Shown: piece by piece, positions 7,995 through 16,138 of the stretch | Layout: each line of letters starts with the position of its first letter | Position numbering within the stretch: the stretch's first letter is position 1 | DNA from: Rhizobiales bacterium 62-47 | GTDB taxonomy: Bacteria; Pseudomonadota; Alphaproteobacteria; Rhizobiales; Xanthobacteraceae | Assembly: GCA_001899255.1 (NCBI GenBank) | Contig: MKVX01000018.1 | Location: forward strand, 745,150-809,149 | Direction of reading: 5' to 3' | DNA: 64,000 bases | The notes under the pieces: generated by a model | The model's database searches: none | Seen by the model: only the letters and a program-made list of their open reading frames with translations | Told to the model about the DNA's origin: nothing | Translations under genes and position numbers: made by a program

Positions 7995-8675
7995 TCAGTG
8001 GCTGTGGCTTGCGATAATAGCCAGCGCCTCAGCGCCGCTGATCGGCCGCTCTGTTGGCAATCGCGAAAAATCCGCCAGACCCGACAGCGCATCGTCGAGC
8101 AACATACGGTAGCGACGTCGCGGGACTTCGATCGCACCGAACGTGCGCAAGTGTTCGGTCACGAACTGCGTATCGAGCAGAACGAAGCCTCCCGTCAAAA
8201 GTCGCGCGACGAGATGGACGAGCGCAACCTTCGAGGCATCGCGGCTGCGATGAAACATGCTTTCGCCGAAAAACGCGCGTCCAAGGCTCACGCCATAGAG
8301 CCCGCCTGCAAGCTCCTGGCCACTCCAGACTTCAACGCTATGGCAATGTCCGAGTTCATGCAGGGAAGTGTAGAGCGTGCGAATGCGGCTATTGATCCAA
8401 GTGTTGTCACGTTGCGCTTGCGGCTCTGCGCAACCGGCGATCACCGCCTTGAATGCGGTATCGACCGTGACAGTGAATACGTCGGAACGAACGGTGCGAG
8501 CCAATCGGGACGAGATATGAAAGTTGCGGAGAGGAATGATGCCGCGCTGTTCAGGCTCGACCCAGAACAATGACGGGTCGTCGACGCTCTCAGCCATCGG
8601 GAAGATGCCGCAGGCATATGCCCGGAGCAGAACCTCCGGTGTAATCTCGGACGATGCGGAATCTCGCGAATTCAT
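7995..8675 (-). CDS. aat: Leucyl/phenylalanyl-tRNA--protein transferase
   Basis: 226-aa N-end-rule enzyme that transfers Leu or Phe from tRNA to N-terminal Lys/Arg residues, marking proteins for ClpS/ClpAP degradation. Family motifs are visible: [86 protein letters not shown] and [13 protein letters not shown]. The ATG at 8675 is chosen because it gives family length. It starts 25 bp after the REC-HisKA_2 kinase gene on the same strand, so it is probably the last gene of that operon and under the EcfG-type promoter upstream of the trio. An internal promoter cannot be excluded. Confidence 0.92.
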   Translation of the reverse strand: MNSRDSASSEITPEVLLRAYACGIFPMAESVDDPSLFWVEPEQRGIIPLRNFHISSRLARTVRSDVFTVTVDTAFKAVIAGCAEPQAQRDNTWINSRIRTLYTSLHELGHCHSVEVWSGQELAGGLYGVSLGRAFFGESMFHRSRDASKVALVHLVARLLTGGFVLLDTQFVTEHLRTFGAIEVPRRRYRMLLDDALSGLADFSRLPTERPISGAEALAIIASHSH

Positions 8676-8700
8676 GGCCCGGACAATAGCAGCCCGAGAG

Positions 8701-9792
8701 CTAGCTGGCGACGGGTGCCGGCGGAGCGACGGGCTTCTCGGTGACGCGGTGAAAACGCAGCACAATGCGGGTGCCGGTGTGGTTTGGGTCACGTTCTGCC
8801 TGCGCGTTCAACTTGGTGGCCATCGCGCTGACGATCCGCTGACCCATTCCGGTCGACCGTGGATCAGCCTTCACGCCAAGCCCGACACCATGATCGGTGA
8901 CCGACAATTCAAGGTCGTTGCCGGATGATATCAGTTCGACATGGATGGGGCCCGGCCCATCGGGATAGGCGTACTTCACGGCATTCAGGATGAGTTCGTT
9001 GACGATGATCCCGATCGCAACGGCGCGGTCCGGGTCGATCTCGACCGGTGCGGCATTCACCGTCAGCCGCGACATGCGATTGCCTTCGGCGGATCGTCGC
9101 AAATCTTCAAGAAGCGCTTCAAGATATTGATTGAGCATCACGCTATTCACGTCATGGGACGTATACAGACGGCGATGAACCTGCGCGACCGCAGCTACTC
9201 GACCCATAGCGTTGCTCAAGGCGGCCTTGACGTCTTCTTGCGTGCTTGAATTGGCTTGCAGGTGCAGCAGCGAGGCAATGATCTGCAAGCTGTTGCCGAC
9301 GCGATGATTAACTTCGCGAAGCAGGACCTCGCGCTCCGCTGCGAGTGCAGCGTATCGATCGCGCGAAGCGTGCACTTCCGCTTCGGCATCGTCGCGGGCC
9401 TTGCGGACGCGCGCCTGCTGGAGAGCTCCTTCAACTGCGACTTGCAGCAACGGAATGAAATCGCCCTGCGTATCCTTGACCAGATAATCGTCCGCGCCAG
9501 CTTTCAGAGCAGTCACCGCGATTTGGCTGTCCTGGGATGCGGTGACGAACACCACGGGTGGCGAATGAGGGATTTCGCGAATGCGCTCCAATGTCTCCAG
9601 GCCATCAAGACCGGGCATATACTGATCGAGTGCAACCACGTCGATATCGCCTTCCGCAAGGCGTGCTAGGCCGGCCTCGCCATTTTTGGCGTGGACGACA
9701 TCAAACCCCTGACGCGCCAGTCCGCGCGAAACCAGGCGCGCAAGTGCCTCGTCGTCGTCTACATATAGCAGGCGGGGATTGTCGAAGCTCAT
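8701..9792 (-). CDS. Hybrid protein: N-terminal REC domain + HisKA_2 histidine kinase
   Basis: 363 aa. Residues 1-120 are a receiver domain (acidic pair near D12, phospho-acceptor Asp56 in [10 protein letters not shown], Lys106). About 125-155 is a coiled linker. About 156-240 is a HisKA_2-type phosphotransfer domain with His163 in [20 protein letters not shown], and about 255-350 a HATPase domain ([31 protein letters not shown]). HisKA_2/HWE kinases of alphaproteobacteria commonly act on PhyR or similar stress-response regulators. The gene overlaps the preceding response regulator by 4 bp (ATGA), which implies translational coupling. The N-terminal REC suggests that the upstream kinase gates it by phosphorylation; that is inference. 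Confidence 0.9.
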   Translation of the reverse strand: MSFDNPRLLYVDDDEALARLVSRGLARQGFDVVHAKNGEAGLARLAEGDIDVVALDQYMPGLDGLETLERIREIPHSPPVVFVTASQDSQIAVTALKAGADDYLVKDTQGDFIPLLQVAVEGALQQARVRKARDDAEAEVHASRDRYAALAAEREVLLREVNHRVGNSLQIIASLLHLQANSSTQEDVKAALSNAMGRVAAVAQVHRRLYTSHDVNSVMLNQYLEALLEDLRRSAEGNRMSRLTVNAAPVEIDPDRAVAIGIIVNELILNAVKYAYPDGPGPIHVELISSGNDLELSVTDHGVGLGVKADPRSTGMGQRIVSAMATKLNAQAERDPNHTGTRIVLRFHRVTEKPVAPPAPVAS

Positions 9793-10229
9793 GTCGGCGC
9801 TTGCGGGACCTGAATGACAGAGAAAAACAAACCAAGCTGGCGAATGGCGTTGGCAAAACTTTCGTAATTCACCGGCTTCGTGATGTAGACGTTGCAGCCT
9901 AGTTCATAGCATCGCTTGATTTCATGTTCATCGTCGGTTGTCGTCAGAACGACGACGGGAGCATACTTCAGGAAACGGTTCTCCTTCACCCGACGCAGGA
10001 TATCAATCCCCGACATGTCGGGTAAATTAAGATCCAGCAGGATCAGCAGGGCTTCGTTTTTATGCGCCGATCCTGTTCCATCCGAACCGAACAGATAATT
10101 AATCGCCTCTGTACCGTTCGTGAATGGCTTGATCTCATTATTGACACCCGAGCGCCGTATATTGCGCTCAATTAAGCGCGCATGGCCCTCGTCGTCTTCG
10201 ATCATGATGATTGTGACAGGTTTGCTCAT
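9789..10229 (-). CDS. Single-domain response regulator (CheY/Rcp1-like)
   Basis: 146-aa stand-alone receiver. Acidic pocket EDD (11-13), phospho-acceptor Asp66 in ILLDLNLPDMSG, Thr in VVVLTTTDD and Lys118 in YITKPV are all present. The insert between beta-2 and Asp66 and the extended C-terminus resemble the Rcp1-like subfamily encoded next to sensor kinases. No output domain is present, so it probably shuttles phosphoryl groups between the upstream CHASE3 kinase and the downstream REC-HisKA_2 kinase. It overlaps both neighbours by 4 bp. Confidence 0.92.
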   Translation of the reverse strand: MSKPVTIIMIEDDEGHARLIERNIRRSGVNNEIKPFTNGTEAINYLFGSDGTGSAHKNEALLILLDLNLPDMSGIDILRRVKENRFLKYAPVVVLTTTDDEHEIKRCYELGCNVYITKPVNYESFANAIRQLGLFFSVIQVPQAPT

Positions 10230-11758
10230 GCTGCTTTGCCTTGTTTGCTCAAATTCCAGTTGGTCGGCAGCGTAATGACAAATGTGCTGCCGACGTGAAG
10301 TTGTGAGGTTACCGACATGGTGCCACCCAGTCGCCGGACAAGGGCGCGCACATGTGCGAGGCCGATGCCTTGTCCCGGGCGATCTTGCGTTCCGGCGCGC
10401 CGAAAGAGATCGAAGATGCGCTGATGATCTTTGGGGTCGATGCCGCGGCCGTTATCGGCGATCTCATAGATGGCGAAACCGAGTTTTGTGCGGCCGGTGA
10501 TCGATATATCTCCCGGAACGCCGTCCTTGAGATACTTCAACGCATTATCGATGAGGTTGGAGAATATCTGCTCCAAGGCCAGCCGATCGCTGACGATATC
10601 AGGCAGGGGCTGAATGCGGATTTGAGCCTCAGCCTCGGCCGCTTGATGGGCCACTGTCGAAGCGATACCCTCAATCAATTCGCGAACATCGATCTTCTCC
10701 GGTTGAAATTCGCGTCGACCTTCCCGCGTCAAATTCAAGATTGCGGAAATGAGGCGATCCATCTTCGCAATCGACGATTTGATGAAGTTAAGTGCCTCGT
10801 TGAATTCGTCGGAGAGTTTTGAGTCTGGTCCTTCGAGAATTGGCTCTGCGGAATCGGTGACATTCTCGGATAGTGAAGCATCCGGCAACGCAGCTCGGCT
10901 CAGCGTGGAGATGCGGCGGAAGATATCGCCGCGTAATTCCTCCAACTCGCTGGTGAAACCCATGATGTTGACCAGCGGTGACCGGAGATCGTGACTGACG
11001 ATGTAGGCAAAACGCTGAATTTCCTCATTGGCTTCGCGCAGGTCTGCGGTTCGTTCATTCACCGTTGCCTCGAGGTTGAGGTTGGTATCACGAAGGAGTT
11101 CTTCCGCTTCATCCCGGGCGCGAGTCGATCGACGCACCAGAAAGATAGAAAGGCCGGCCAAAGCTACCACGAGGCCTGAACCTGTTATCGTGATAAAGGA
11201 AGCAAGTGACTGGCTTCGGTCCGCCGAAATGGTGCGCTCGGCAAACAGGCGATCCTCTTCGCGACGCATTGCGGTGGAGATATCCGCTATCCGCTGCGTC
11301 GTAGCGGCCGCTCCTGCGGCGCGGAGCAAATCGATGCTCCCCTGCCGGTCACCACGTTTGAGGCGCTCAATTTCTCCGTCGAATTCACCAAGGCGTTTAT
11401 CGACCGCAGCCTTTAGCTCGTTGCCATTCGCAATCTGTACCGGGTTATCGGATATCAGGGCCAGGAGGCGGTTGACTGCGATGCGACTGGCAATGACCGC
11501 TGTTTCGTGTTGAGTGAGGAGTGACGGCTCAGAAATAAGTATGTAACCGCGGATCGCACTCTCCGCACGGCGAATCTCGAGCAGCACGGTTGAAAGCTGG
11601 TTCTCGACCTCGACGGTGTGAACCACGAGCGAGCTGTCTTCGCGAGCACGATCAACGACCATGATCGACGCCACGCTGATCGCAACCAGCACGACAAGTC
11701 CCGCTGCAAGCAGCAGGATCTGCAAAAAACCGCTCCGGCGCCCAGCGTCAGCGGCCAC
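10226..11758 (-). CDS. CHASE3-domain membrane sensor histidine kinase
   Basis: 510-aa membrane kinase starting at GTG. TM1 is about residues 11-35, an extracytoplasmic CHASE3 sensor follows (about 40-180; VENQLSTVLLEIRRAESAIRGYI), TM2 about 186-208, a coiled linker to 245, then HisKA with phospho-acceptor His256 in FAYIVSHDLRSPL. The HisKA helices are separated by an unusual stretch of roughly 45 residues rich in Ser, Asp and Glu (about 280-325). The HATPase domain (NLIDNALKYLKD, IADNGRGIDPKD, GQGIGLAHVRALV) ends the protein. First gene of a tightly overlapped three-gene unit with an EcfG-type promoter about 75 bp upstream. CHASE3 ligands are unknown. Confidence 0.9.
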   Translation of the reverse strand: MAADAGRRSGFLQILLLAAGLVVLVAISVASIMVVDRAREDSSLVVHTVEVENQLSTVLLEIRRAESAIRGYILISEPSLLTQHETAVIASRIAVNRLLALISDNPVQIANGNELKAAVDKRLGEFDGEIERLKRGDRQGSIDLLRAAGAAATTQRIADISTAMRREEDRLFAERTISADRSQSLASFITITGSGLVVALAGLSIFLVRRSTRARDEAEELLRDTNLNLEATVNERTADLREANEEIQRFAYIVSHDLRSPLVNIMGFTSELEELRGDIFRRISTLSRAALPDASLSENVTDSAEPILEGPDSKLSDEFNEALNFIKSSIAKMDRLISAILNLTREGRREFQPEKIDVRELIEGIASTVAHQAAEAEAQIRIQPLPDIVSDRLALEQIFSNLIDNALKYLKDGVPGDISITGRTKLGFAIYEIADNGRGIDPKDHQRIFDLFRRAGTQDRPGQGIGLAHVRALVRRLGGTMSVTSQLHVGSTFVITLPTNWNLSKQGKAA

Positions 11759-11840
11759 AAAAATCTCGCATGTGCCGAGAGAAAAATTCGATCAATGAAA
11801 TCAACGTCAAACCCGACCCGAAACATGGCGGACCGGTATT

Positions 11841-11865
11841 AACGCACTGCTATGAGAAAAGTTCC
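11841..11865 (-). promoter_or_regulatory. EcfG-type (general stress) promoter for the sensory trio
   Basis: On the minus strand GGAAC (11865-11861), exactly 16 nt, then CGTTAA (-10 core CGTT at 11844-11841). It sits just after the accC stop codon (11879) and predicts a start near 11833, about 75 nt before the GTG of the CHASE3 kinase. It perfectly matches the EcfG consensus. Confidence 0.75.
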
Positions 11866-11878
11866 GTAGCGGCCGGGT

Positions 11879-13234
11879 CTATTTTGCCTCTGATTTTGCG
11901 GTAGCAAGATACTGCTCCAACCAGTGGATATGGTAATCGCCGTCGATAATGTCGTGGTTACGGACCAACGCGCGAAAGAGCGGCAACGTCGTTTCGATGC
12001 CATCCACGACCATCTCATCGAGCGCGCGTCGTAGCCGCATCAGGCACTCGGCGCGGGTCTTGCCATGCACGATCAACTTTCCAACCAGGGAGTCGTAGTA
12101 GGGCGGGATGACATAACCCTGATAAACGGCGGAATCGATGCGAACGCCGAGGCCACCGGGCGGATGATATTGCCGAATCTTGCCGGGCGAGGGCCGGAAT
12201 GTTTCGGGGTTCTCCGCGTTGATGCGGCATTCGATGGCGTGGCCGTTGATACTGATTTGATCCTGCGTCACCGGCAAATCGCCGCCTGCGGCAATCCTGA
12301 TCTGTTCCAGCACGAGGTCGATGCCGGTGATCATCTCTGTGACGGGATGCTCCACCTGAATGCGGGTGTTCATCTCGATGAAATAGAACTCGCCATCTTC
12401 ATAAAGGAATTCGACGGTGCCGACGCCGAGGTACTGCATCTCGCGCATCGCCTTGGCGACCGTCTCGCCAATCTTTGCACGTGCACGCGCATCGAGTGCA
12501 GGAGAGGGGCCTTCTTCCCAGATCTTCTGATGGCGCCGCTGCAAAGAACAGTCGCGCTCGCCGAGATGGATGGCGCCGCCACGGCCATCTCCCAGCACCT
12601 GGATTTCGATGTGGCGTGGCTTCTGCAGATATTTTTCGAGATAAACCGACGCATCGCCGAAGGCAGCCTTCGCTTCGGCGCCGGCGGTTGAAAGCGCCAA
12701 TAACAGGTCATCAGCGGTGTTGGCCACTTTCATTCCGCGGCCGCCGCCGCCAGAGGCAGCCTTCACCAGAACCGGAAAACCGATCGACTGTGCGATCGCC
12801 ATCGCATCGTCGTCGGGGCCGACCGCGCCGTCCGAGCCCGGTACGACCGGAATACCGAGACGCTTGGCGGTCTTCTTGGCTTCGATCTTGTCGCCCATCA
12901 AACGGATATGCTCGGCCTTGGGGCCGATGAATCCGAGATTGTGCTCGGCGAGGATCTCGGCGAAACGTGCATTCTCCGAGAGAAAGCCATAGCCGGGATG
13001 CACCGCATCCGCGCCGGTGATTTCGCAGGCGGCAAGCAGGGCCGGAATGTTGAGATAGCTGTCCTTCGAGGCCGGCGGACCGATACAAACGCTCTCATCG
13101 GCAAGGCGCACATGCATCGCATCGGCATCCGCAGTCGAATGCACGGCAACCGTCGCAATGCCGAGCTCCTTGCAAGCGCGCAGCACGCGCAAGGCGATTT
13201 CGCCGCGATTGGCAATCAGGATTTTATCGAACAT
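11879..13234 (-). CDS. accC: Acetyl-CoA carboxylase, biotin carboxylase subunit
   Basis: 451-aa ATP-grasp enzyme that carboxylates the biotin on AccB, the first half-reaction of malonyl-CoA synthesis. Full-length with N-terminal [36 protein letters not shown], the glycine-rich ATP loop [61 protein letters not shown] and the C-terminal domain ([10 protein letters not shown]). It lies 24 bp downstream of accB in the usual accB-accC order. Confidence 0.97.
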   Translation of the reverse strand: MFDKILIANRGEIALRVLRACKELGIATVAVHSTADADAMHVRLADESVCIGPPASKDSYLNIPALLAACEITGADAVHPGYGFLSENARFAEILAEHNLGFIGPKAEHIRLMGDKIEAKKTAKRLGIPVVPGSDGAVGPDDDAMAIAQSIGFPVLVKAASGGGGRGMKVANTADDLLLALSTAGAEAKAAFGDASVYLEKYLQKPRHIEIQVLGDGRGGAIHLGERDCSLQRRHQKIWEEGPSPALDARARAKIGETVAKAMREMQYLGVGTVEFLYEDGEFYFIEMNTRIQVEHPVTEMITGIDLVLEQIRIAAGGDLPVTQDQISINGHAIECRINAENPETFRPSPGKIRQYHPPGGLGVRIDSAVYQGYVIPPYYDSLVGKLIVHGKTRAECLMRLRRALDEMVVDGIETTLPLFRALVRNHDIIDGDYHIHWLEQYLATAKSEAK

Positions 13235-13258
13235 CGCGGCGCCTGGACTTGATTGTTG

Positions 13259-13741
13259 TCATTCAATGATGATGAGCGGCTCACCGAACTCAACCGGCTG
13301 GCCGTCTTCGACGAGAATCTGCGTAACCGTGCCGGCACGCGGCGACGGAATCTGGTTCATCGTCTTCATGGCTTCGATGATGAGCAGCGTATCGCCAATT
13401 TTGACCTTACTGCCAACGTCGATGAACGGCTTCGCACCAGGTTCGGAGGCGAGGTAGGCCGTTCCGACCATGGGTGACGGCACATTGCCGGGATGCTTGG
13501 CAACATCGACGGTGGCGGTCGCCGGCGCCGCTGCTGCCGGTGCAATCGCATGCGACACGGGCGCGGGAATTGCGGCAGCAATGCTAACATTGCGGGCGAC
13601 ACGGACGCGCAAACCGGCACGCTCGATTTCAATCTCGGTGAGATTGGTTTCATCGAGCAATGTCGCGAGCTCGCGAATGAGCGCGCTGTCGCTGCCTTTC
13701 TCGGGTTTGGCTGGTGAGGAGTTGTCAGGCTGACGCGCCAT
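13259..13741 (-). CDS. accB: Acetyl-CoA carboxylase, biotin carboxyl carrier protein
   Basis: 160 aa: N-terminal helix and dimer region (about 17-52), an Ala/Pro-rich mobile linker (about 55-85) and a C-terminal biotinyl domain (about 86-160) with the biotinylated Lys126 in EAMKTMNQ. The ATG at 13741 (MARQPD) is chosen over the upstream open frame because it gives the normal length and lies 41 bp after the aroQ stop. It carries CO2 from AccC to the AccAD transferase. Confidence 0.96.
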   Translation of the reverse strand: MARQPDNSSPAKPEKGSDSALIRELATLLDETNLTEIEIERAGLRVRVARNVSIAAAIPAPVSHAIAPAAAAPATATVDVAKHPGNVPSPMVGTAYLASEPGAKPFIDVGSKVKIGDTLLIIEAMKTMNQIPSPRAGTVTQILVEDGQPVEFGEPLIIIE

Positions 13742-13782
13742 GCTGATGTTCCGAAACTTTCTGTTTAGGGTAGGACGAGGCG

Positions 13783-14238
13783 TCACGCTTTCGCGACGGC
13801 GCCGATTTTGGCCGCGAGGCCACTGATTGCAAGCCGGTAGCCATCGATGCCGAAACCGCACAGCGACGCAAACGCGGCTTTTGCGGTGAATGAATGATGA
13901 CGGAAGCTTTCGCGAGCATGAATGTTGCTGATGTGGACTTCAACGGTTGGAATCTTCACGGCGACCAATGCGTCGTGCAGAGCGATCGACGTGTGGGAAT
14001 AGCCGCCGGCATTGATAACGATTCCAACGGCCTTCTTCGCATACGCATCGTGGATGAAGTCAATCAATTCGCCCTCGCGATTTGATTGGCGGCAATCGGC
14101 GCTGAGGCCGTAGCGCGCGGCTGTCTCGCTGCAAAGCCTCTCGACGTCCGCGAGCCTGTCGTGACCATAGGTCTCCGGCTCACGGGTTCCGAGCAAATTG
14201 AGGTTCGGGCCGTTCAGCACATATACGGTTTTCGCCAT
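13783..14238 (-). CDS. aroQ: 3-Dehydroquinate dehydratase, type II
   Basis: 151-aa cytoplasmic dodecameric shikimate-pathway enzyme (3-dehydroquinate to 3-dehydroshikimate). Clear family motifs: [17 protein letters not shown] with catalytic Tyr24, [26 protein letters not shown] and [14 protein letters not shown] with the catalytic His102 region. It heads the aroQ-accB-accC unit, a conserved arrangement in alphaproteobacteria. Confidence 0.97.
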   Translation of the reverse strand: MAKTVYVLNGPNLNLLGTREPETYGHDRLADVERLCSETAARYGLSADCRQSNREGELIDFIHDAYAKKAVGIVINAGGYSHTSIALHDALVAVKIPTVEVHISNIHARESFRHHSFTAKAAFASLCGFGIDGYRLAISGLAAKIGAVAKA

Positions 14239-14395
14239 CCGGATTCCGAAATATCTGATAGTGGCGCCCCCTGCGCCGGTTCCCGTGGTTATAGGTAACC
14301 TTGCTCCTCAGGGGAAGCCTGAACCACCCCGGCAAGCCTGCACAAATAGCTCAATGCACTGCTGAAAAGCCGCGTGGATAGCTCAGAGTTTCTTC

Positions 14396-14411
14396 GTTAA
14401 CCATTGTTAAC
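14396..14411. promoter_or_regulatory. GTTAAC-repeat, CtrA-like motif (non-canonical spacing)
   Basis: GTTAACCATTGTTAAC contains the Caulobacter-type CtrA half-site TTAACCAT and a second TTAAC, but with 6 rather than 7 nt between the TTAA cores. It lies about 160 bp upstream of aroQ. A regulatory role is only suggested. Confidence 0.3.
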
Positions 14412-14420
14412 AAATAGATC

Positions 14421-14444
14421 AAGGGCCCCGCGAACGGGGCCCTT
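14421..14444 (-). terminator. Hairpin terminator after the DUF1236 gene
   Basis: Perfect 10-bp GC-rich stem AAGGGCCCCG / CGGGGCCCTT with a 4-nt loop, 55 bp after the stop of the leftward DUF1236 gene. The U-run on the minus strand is short, so efficiency is uncertain. Confidence 0.6.
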
Positions 14445-14498
14445 TCGGGTGGAGGATTGCCCGTCCGCCCGGTCTTGGAGTTCGTATTTCGTCGCAAC

Positions 14499-15182
14499 TT
14501 AGGCTTCGAGGACGGCAACGATCTCCAGCGTCCGCGGGTTCACGACGATGATCTCATCGCGGACCAGGAAGAATTCATACCCGCGCCAGGCCGGATATAC
14601 GGTGATGATTTCCGCCGGCAGTGGATGAAAATGAACTGACTTTGGAACGCGTGCGCCAACTGAAATCGCGAAGTTGATATTCGTTACAGGCTGAACCTTC
14701 TGCTCCCTGATCACGGTCGTGATCTTGGTGCGTTGTTCTGTCGAGAGTTTCGCGCCGGCGCCCGCCTGACCAGTTGTCTGCGCCTTGCCGTCAGGGGTTT
14801 TGGAGTCGGCGTTCATGGTGCCACTGCGGCCCTCGGCCTTCGTCCGACTGCTGTCCTTACCGCTCTCGGTTTCGGAACTCATGCTCTTCGACTTGTCGCC
14901 CTTCACGCTATCCTGCGCTGACTTGTTGTTGGGCCGCATCTTGTTGTCTTGCGCACGCTGATCGCTTTCGCCGGCGCGGGGCGCGCGGTTGGCGTCATCC
15001 GACTTCATCGTTGCGCCACCGCTTCGATCCATTTGAGTCGCACCCGGTGCACCGCGCTCTGCCGAAGGACTGGTCTGCGCGGCCGACGGCGTATCGCGGT
15101 TCATGGTTCCCTGCGCGCTGGCCAAACCGGTTCCTGCCATCAAGGCGGCGATGGCTGCCGACATCAACATTCGATTGTTCAT
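14499..15182 (-). CDS. DUF1236 domain-containing exported protein
   Basis: 227-aa protein with a signal peptide (MNNRMLMSAAIAALMAGTGLASAQG), a long hydrophilic disordered region rich in Ser, Asp, Lys, Gln and Gly (about 25-155) and a C-terminal DUF1236 domain (LSTEQRTKITTVIREQKVQPVTNINFAISVGARVPKSV...). The ATG at 15182 has GAGGAG at the right distance (6 nt); an ATG two codons earlier directly abuts it. DUF1236 proteins are common in Bradyrhizobiaceae and have no defined function. The composition of the central region resembles hydrophilic stress proteins, and an EcfG-type promoter lies 35 bp upstream. Confidence 0.85.
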   Translation of the reverse strand: MNNRMLMSAAIAALMAGTGLASAQGTMNRDTPSAAQTSPSAERGAPGATQMDRSGGATMKSDDANRAPRAGESDQRAQDNKMRPNNKSAQDSVKGDKSKSMSSETESGKDSSRTKAEGRSGTMNADSKTPDGKAQTTGQAGAGAKLSTEQRTKITTVIREQKVQPVTNINFAISVGARVPKSVHFHPLPAEIITVYPAWRGYEFFLVRDEIIVVNPRTLEIVAVLEA

Positions 15183-15216
15183 CAACATCTCCTCTGATTT
15201 GCACTGCCCGGCTGAC

Positions 15217-15241
15217 AACGGCACACGTTGGATGATGTTCC
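15217..15241 (-). promoter_or_regulatory. EcfG-type (general stress) promoter for the DUF1236 gene
   Basis: On the minus strand GGAAC (15241-15237), exactly 16 nt, then CGTT (15220-15217); predicted start near 15209, about 27 nt before the ATG. The terminator of the dsbA-like gene immediately upstream insulates it. Confidence 0.72.
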
Positions 15242-15264
15242 TGAGAGGCGAAGTCCTCCTGCAA

Positions 15265-15295
15265 AGAAAAACCCGGCTGCATCTACAGCCGGGTT
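15265..15295 (-). terminator. Intrinsic terminator of the DsbA-like gene
   Basis: On the minus strand a perfect 10-bp stem AACCCGGCTG / CAGCCGGGTT with a 6-nt loop runs into a T-rich tract (TTTTTCTTT). It lies 38 bp after the stop of the leftward DsbA-family gene. Confidence 0.85.
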
Positions 15296-15332
15296 GTAAT
15301 TGATGAATGCCGGATGAACGATCGAGGACGTG

Positions 15333-16100
15333 TTAGCAGGTTGCCTTGCCACAACGTGCAACGCCGACTTTCTCCTTCAACGCGTCGATACCGACGGCGC
15401 CGATCACAACCTGCTTGCCGATCACATAGCTCGGCGTGCCGTTCATGCCCATCGATTCCGCCAGCTTGAAATTTTCCTCGATGGTAGCTCGCACCTCGGG
15501 GCTGCTCATGTCCTTCTCGATGCGTGCAACGTCGAGTCCGACCTCCTTGGCGACGGCGAGTGCGCGAGCCTTATCGGCCTGACCACGGCCGCCCAGCAGC
15601 TTCTGATGGAAGTCGAGATACTTCTTGCCGCTCGGGTCTTGTATGCGCACAGCTACTGCAACTTGTGCGGCTTCGACCGACCCCTGGCCGAGGACAGGGA
15701 ATTCCTTCAGCACGACACGCAATTTCGGATCGGCCTTCATGAGCGTGAGCATGTCGTTCATCGCATGCTTGCAGTAGCCGCAATTGTAGTCGAAGAACTC
15801 GACGAAATTCACGTCGCCATCGCGATTGCCCAGCGTCACACCGCGCGGCGAATTGAAAATCGTTTGCGCGTTTGCCGTGACAGCATTGGCATGCTTCTCG
15901 GCTTCAGCTGCGGCCTGCCGTTTGGTAAGCTCGGCCGAAACTTCTTCGAGCACTTCCGGATGACTCAGAAGATAGCTCTTGATGATGCTTTCGATCTCGC
16001 CCCGCTGCGTATCGGAAAAGCTTTGCGCGGAGGCGGCGAGCGGTGCGCCGCAGATCGCTAACGCGAGCAGGGCAGGAGCGATGGTTCGACTAAAGCGCAT
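15333..16100 (-). CDS. DsbA-family thiol:disulfide oxidoreductase
   Basis: 255-aa periplasmic thioredoxin-fold protein. Signal peptide residues 1-26 (ending ASAQS); an N-terminal helical segment (about 28-75) resembling the dimerisation region of ScsC/BcfH-like DsbA proteins; active site FFDYNCGYC (Cys107-Cys110); helical insert; cis-Pro loop NGTPSYVIG. Two further Cys occur at the very C-terminus (RCGKATC), outside the core. It probably oxidises or isomerises disulfides of exported proteins. It has its own strong terminator; the M48 protease gene lies 38 bp upstream on the same strand. Confidence 0.9.
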   Translation of the reverse strand: MRFSRTIAPALLALAICGAPLAASAQSFSDTQRGEIESIIKSYLLSHPEVLEEVSAELTKRQAAAEAEKHANAVTANAQTIFNSPRGVTLGNRDGDVNFVEFFDYNCGYCKHAMNDMLTLMKADPKLRVVLKEFPVLGQGSVEAAQVAVAVRIQDPSGKKYLDFHQKLLGGRGQADKARALAVAKEVGLDVARIEKDMSSPEVRATIEENFKLAESMGMNGTPSYVIGKQVVIGAVGIDALKEKVGVARCGKATC

Positions 16101-16138
16101 GGATTGTCCTTATGAAACGGTGTGTCGCACGTTGGTCG

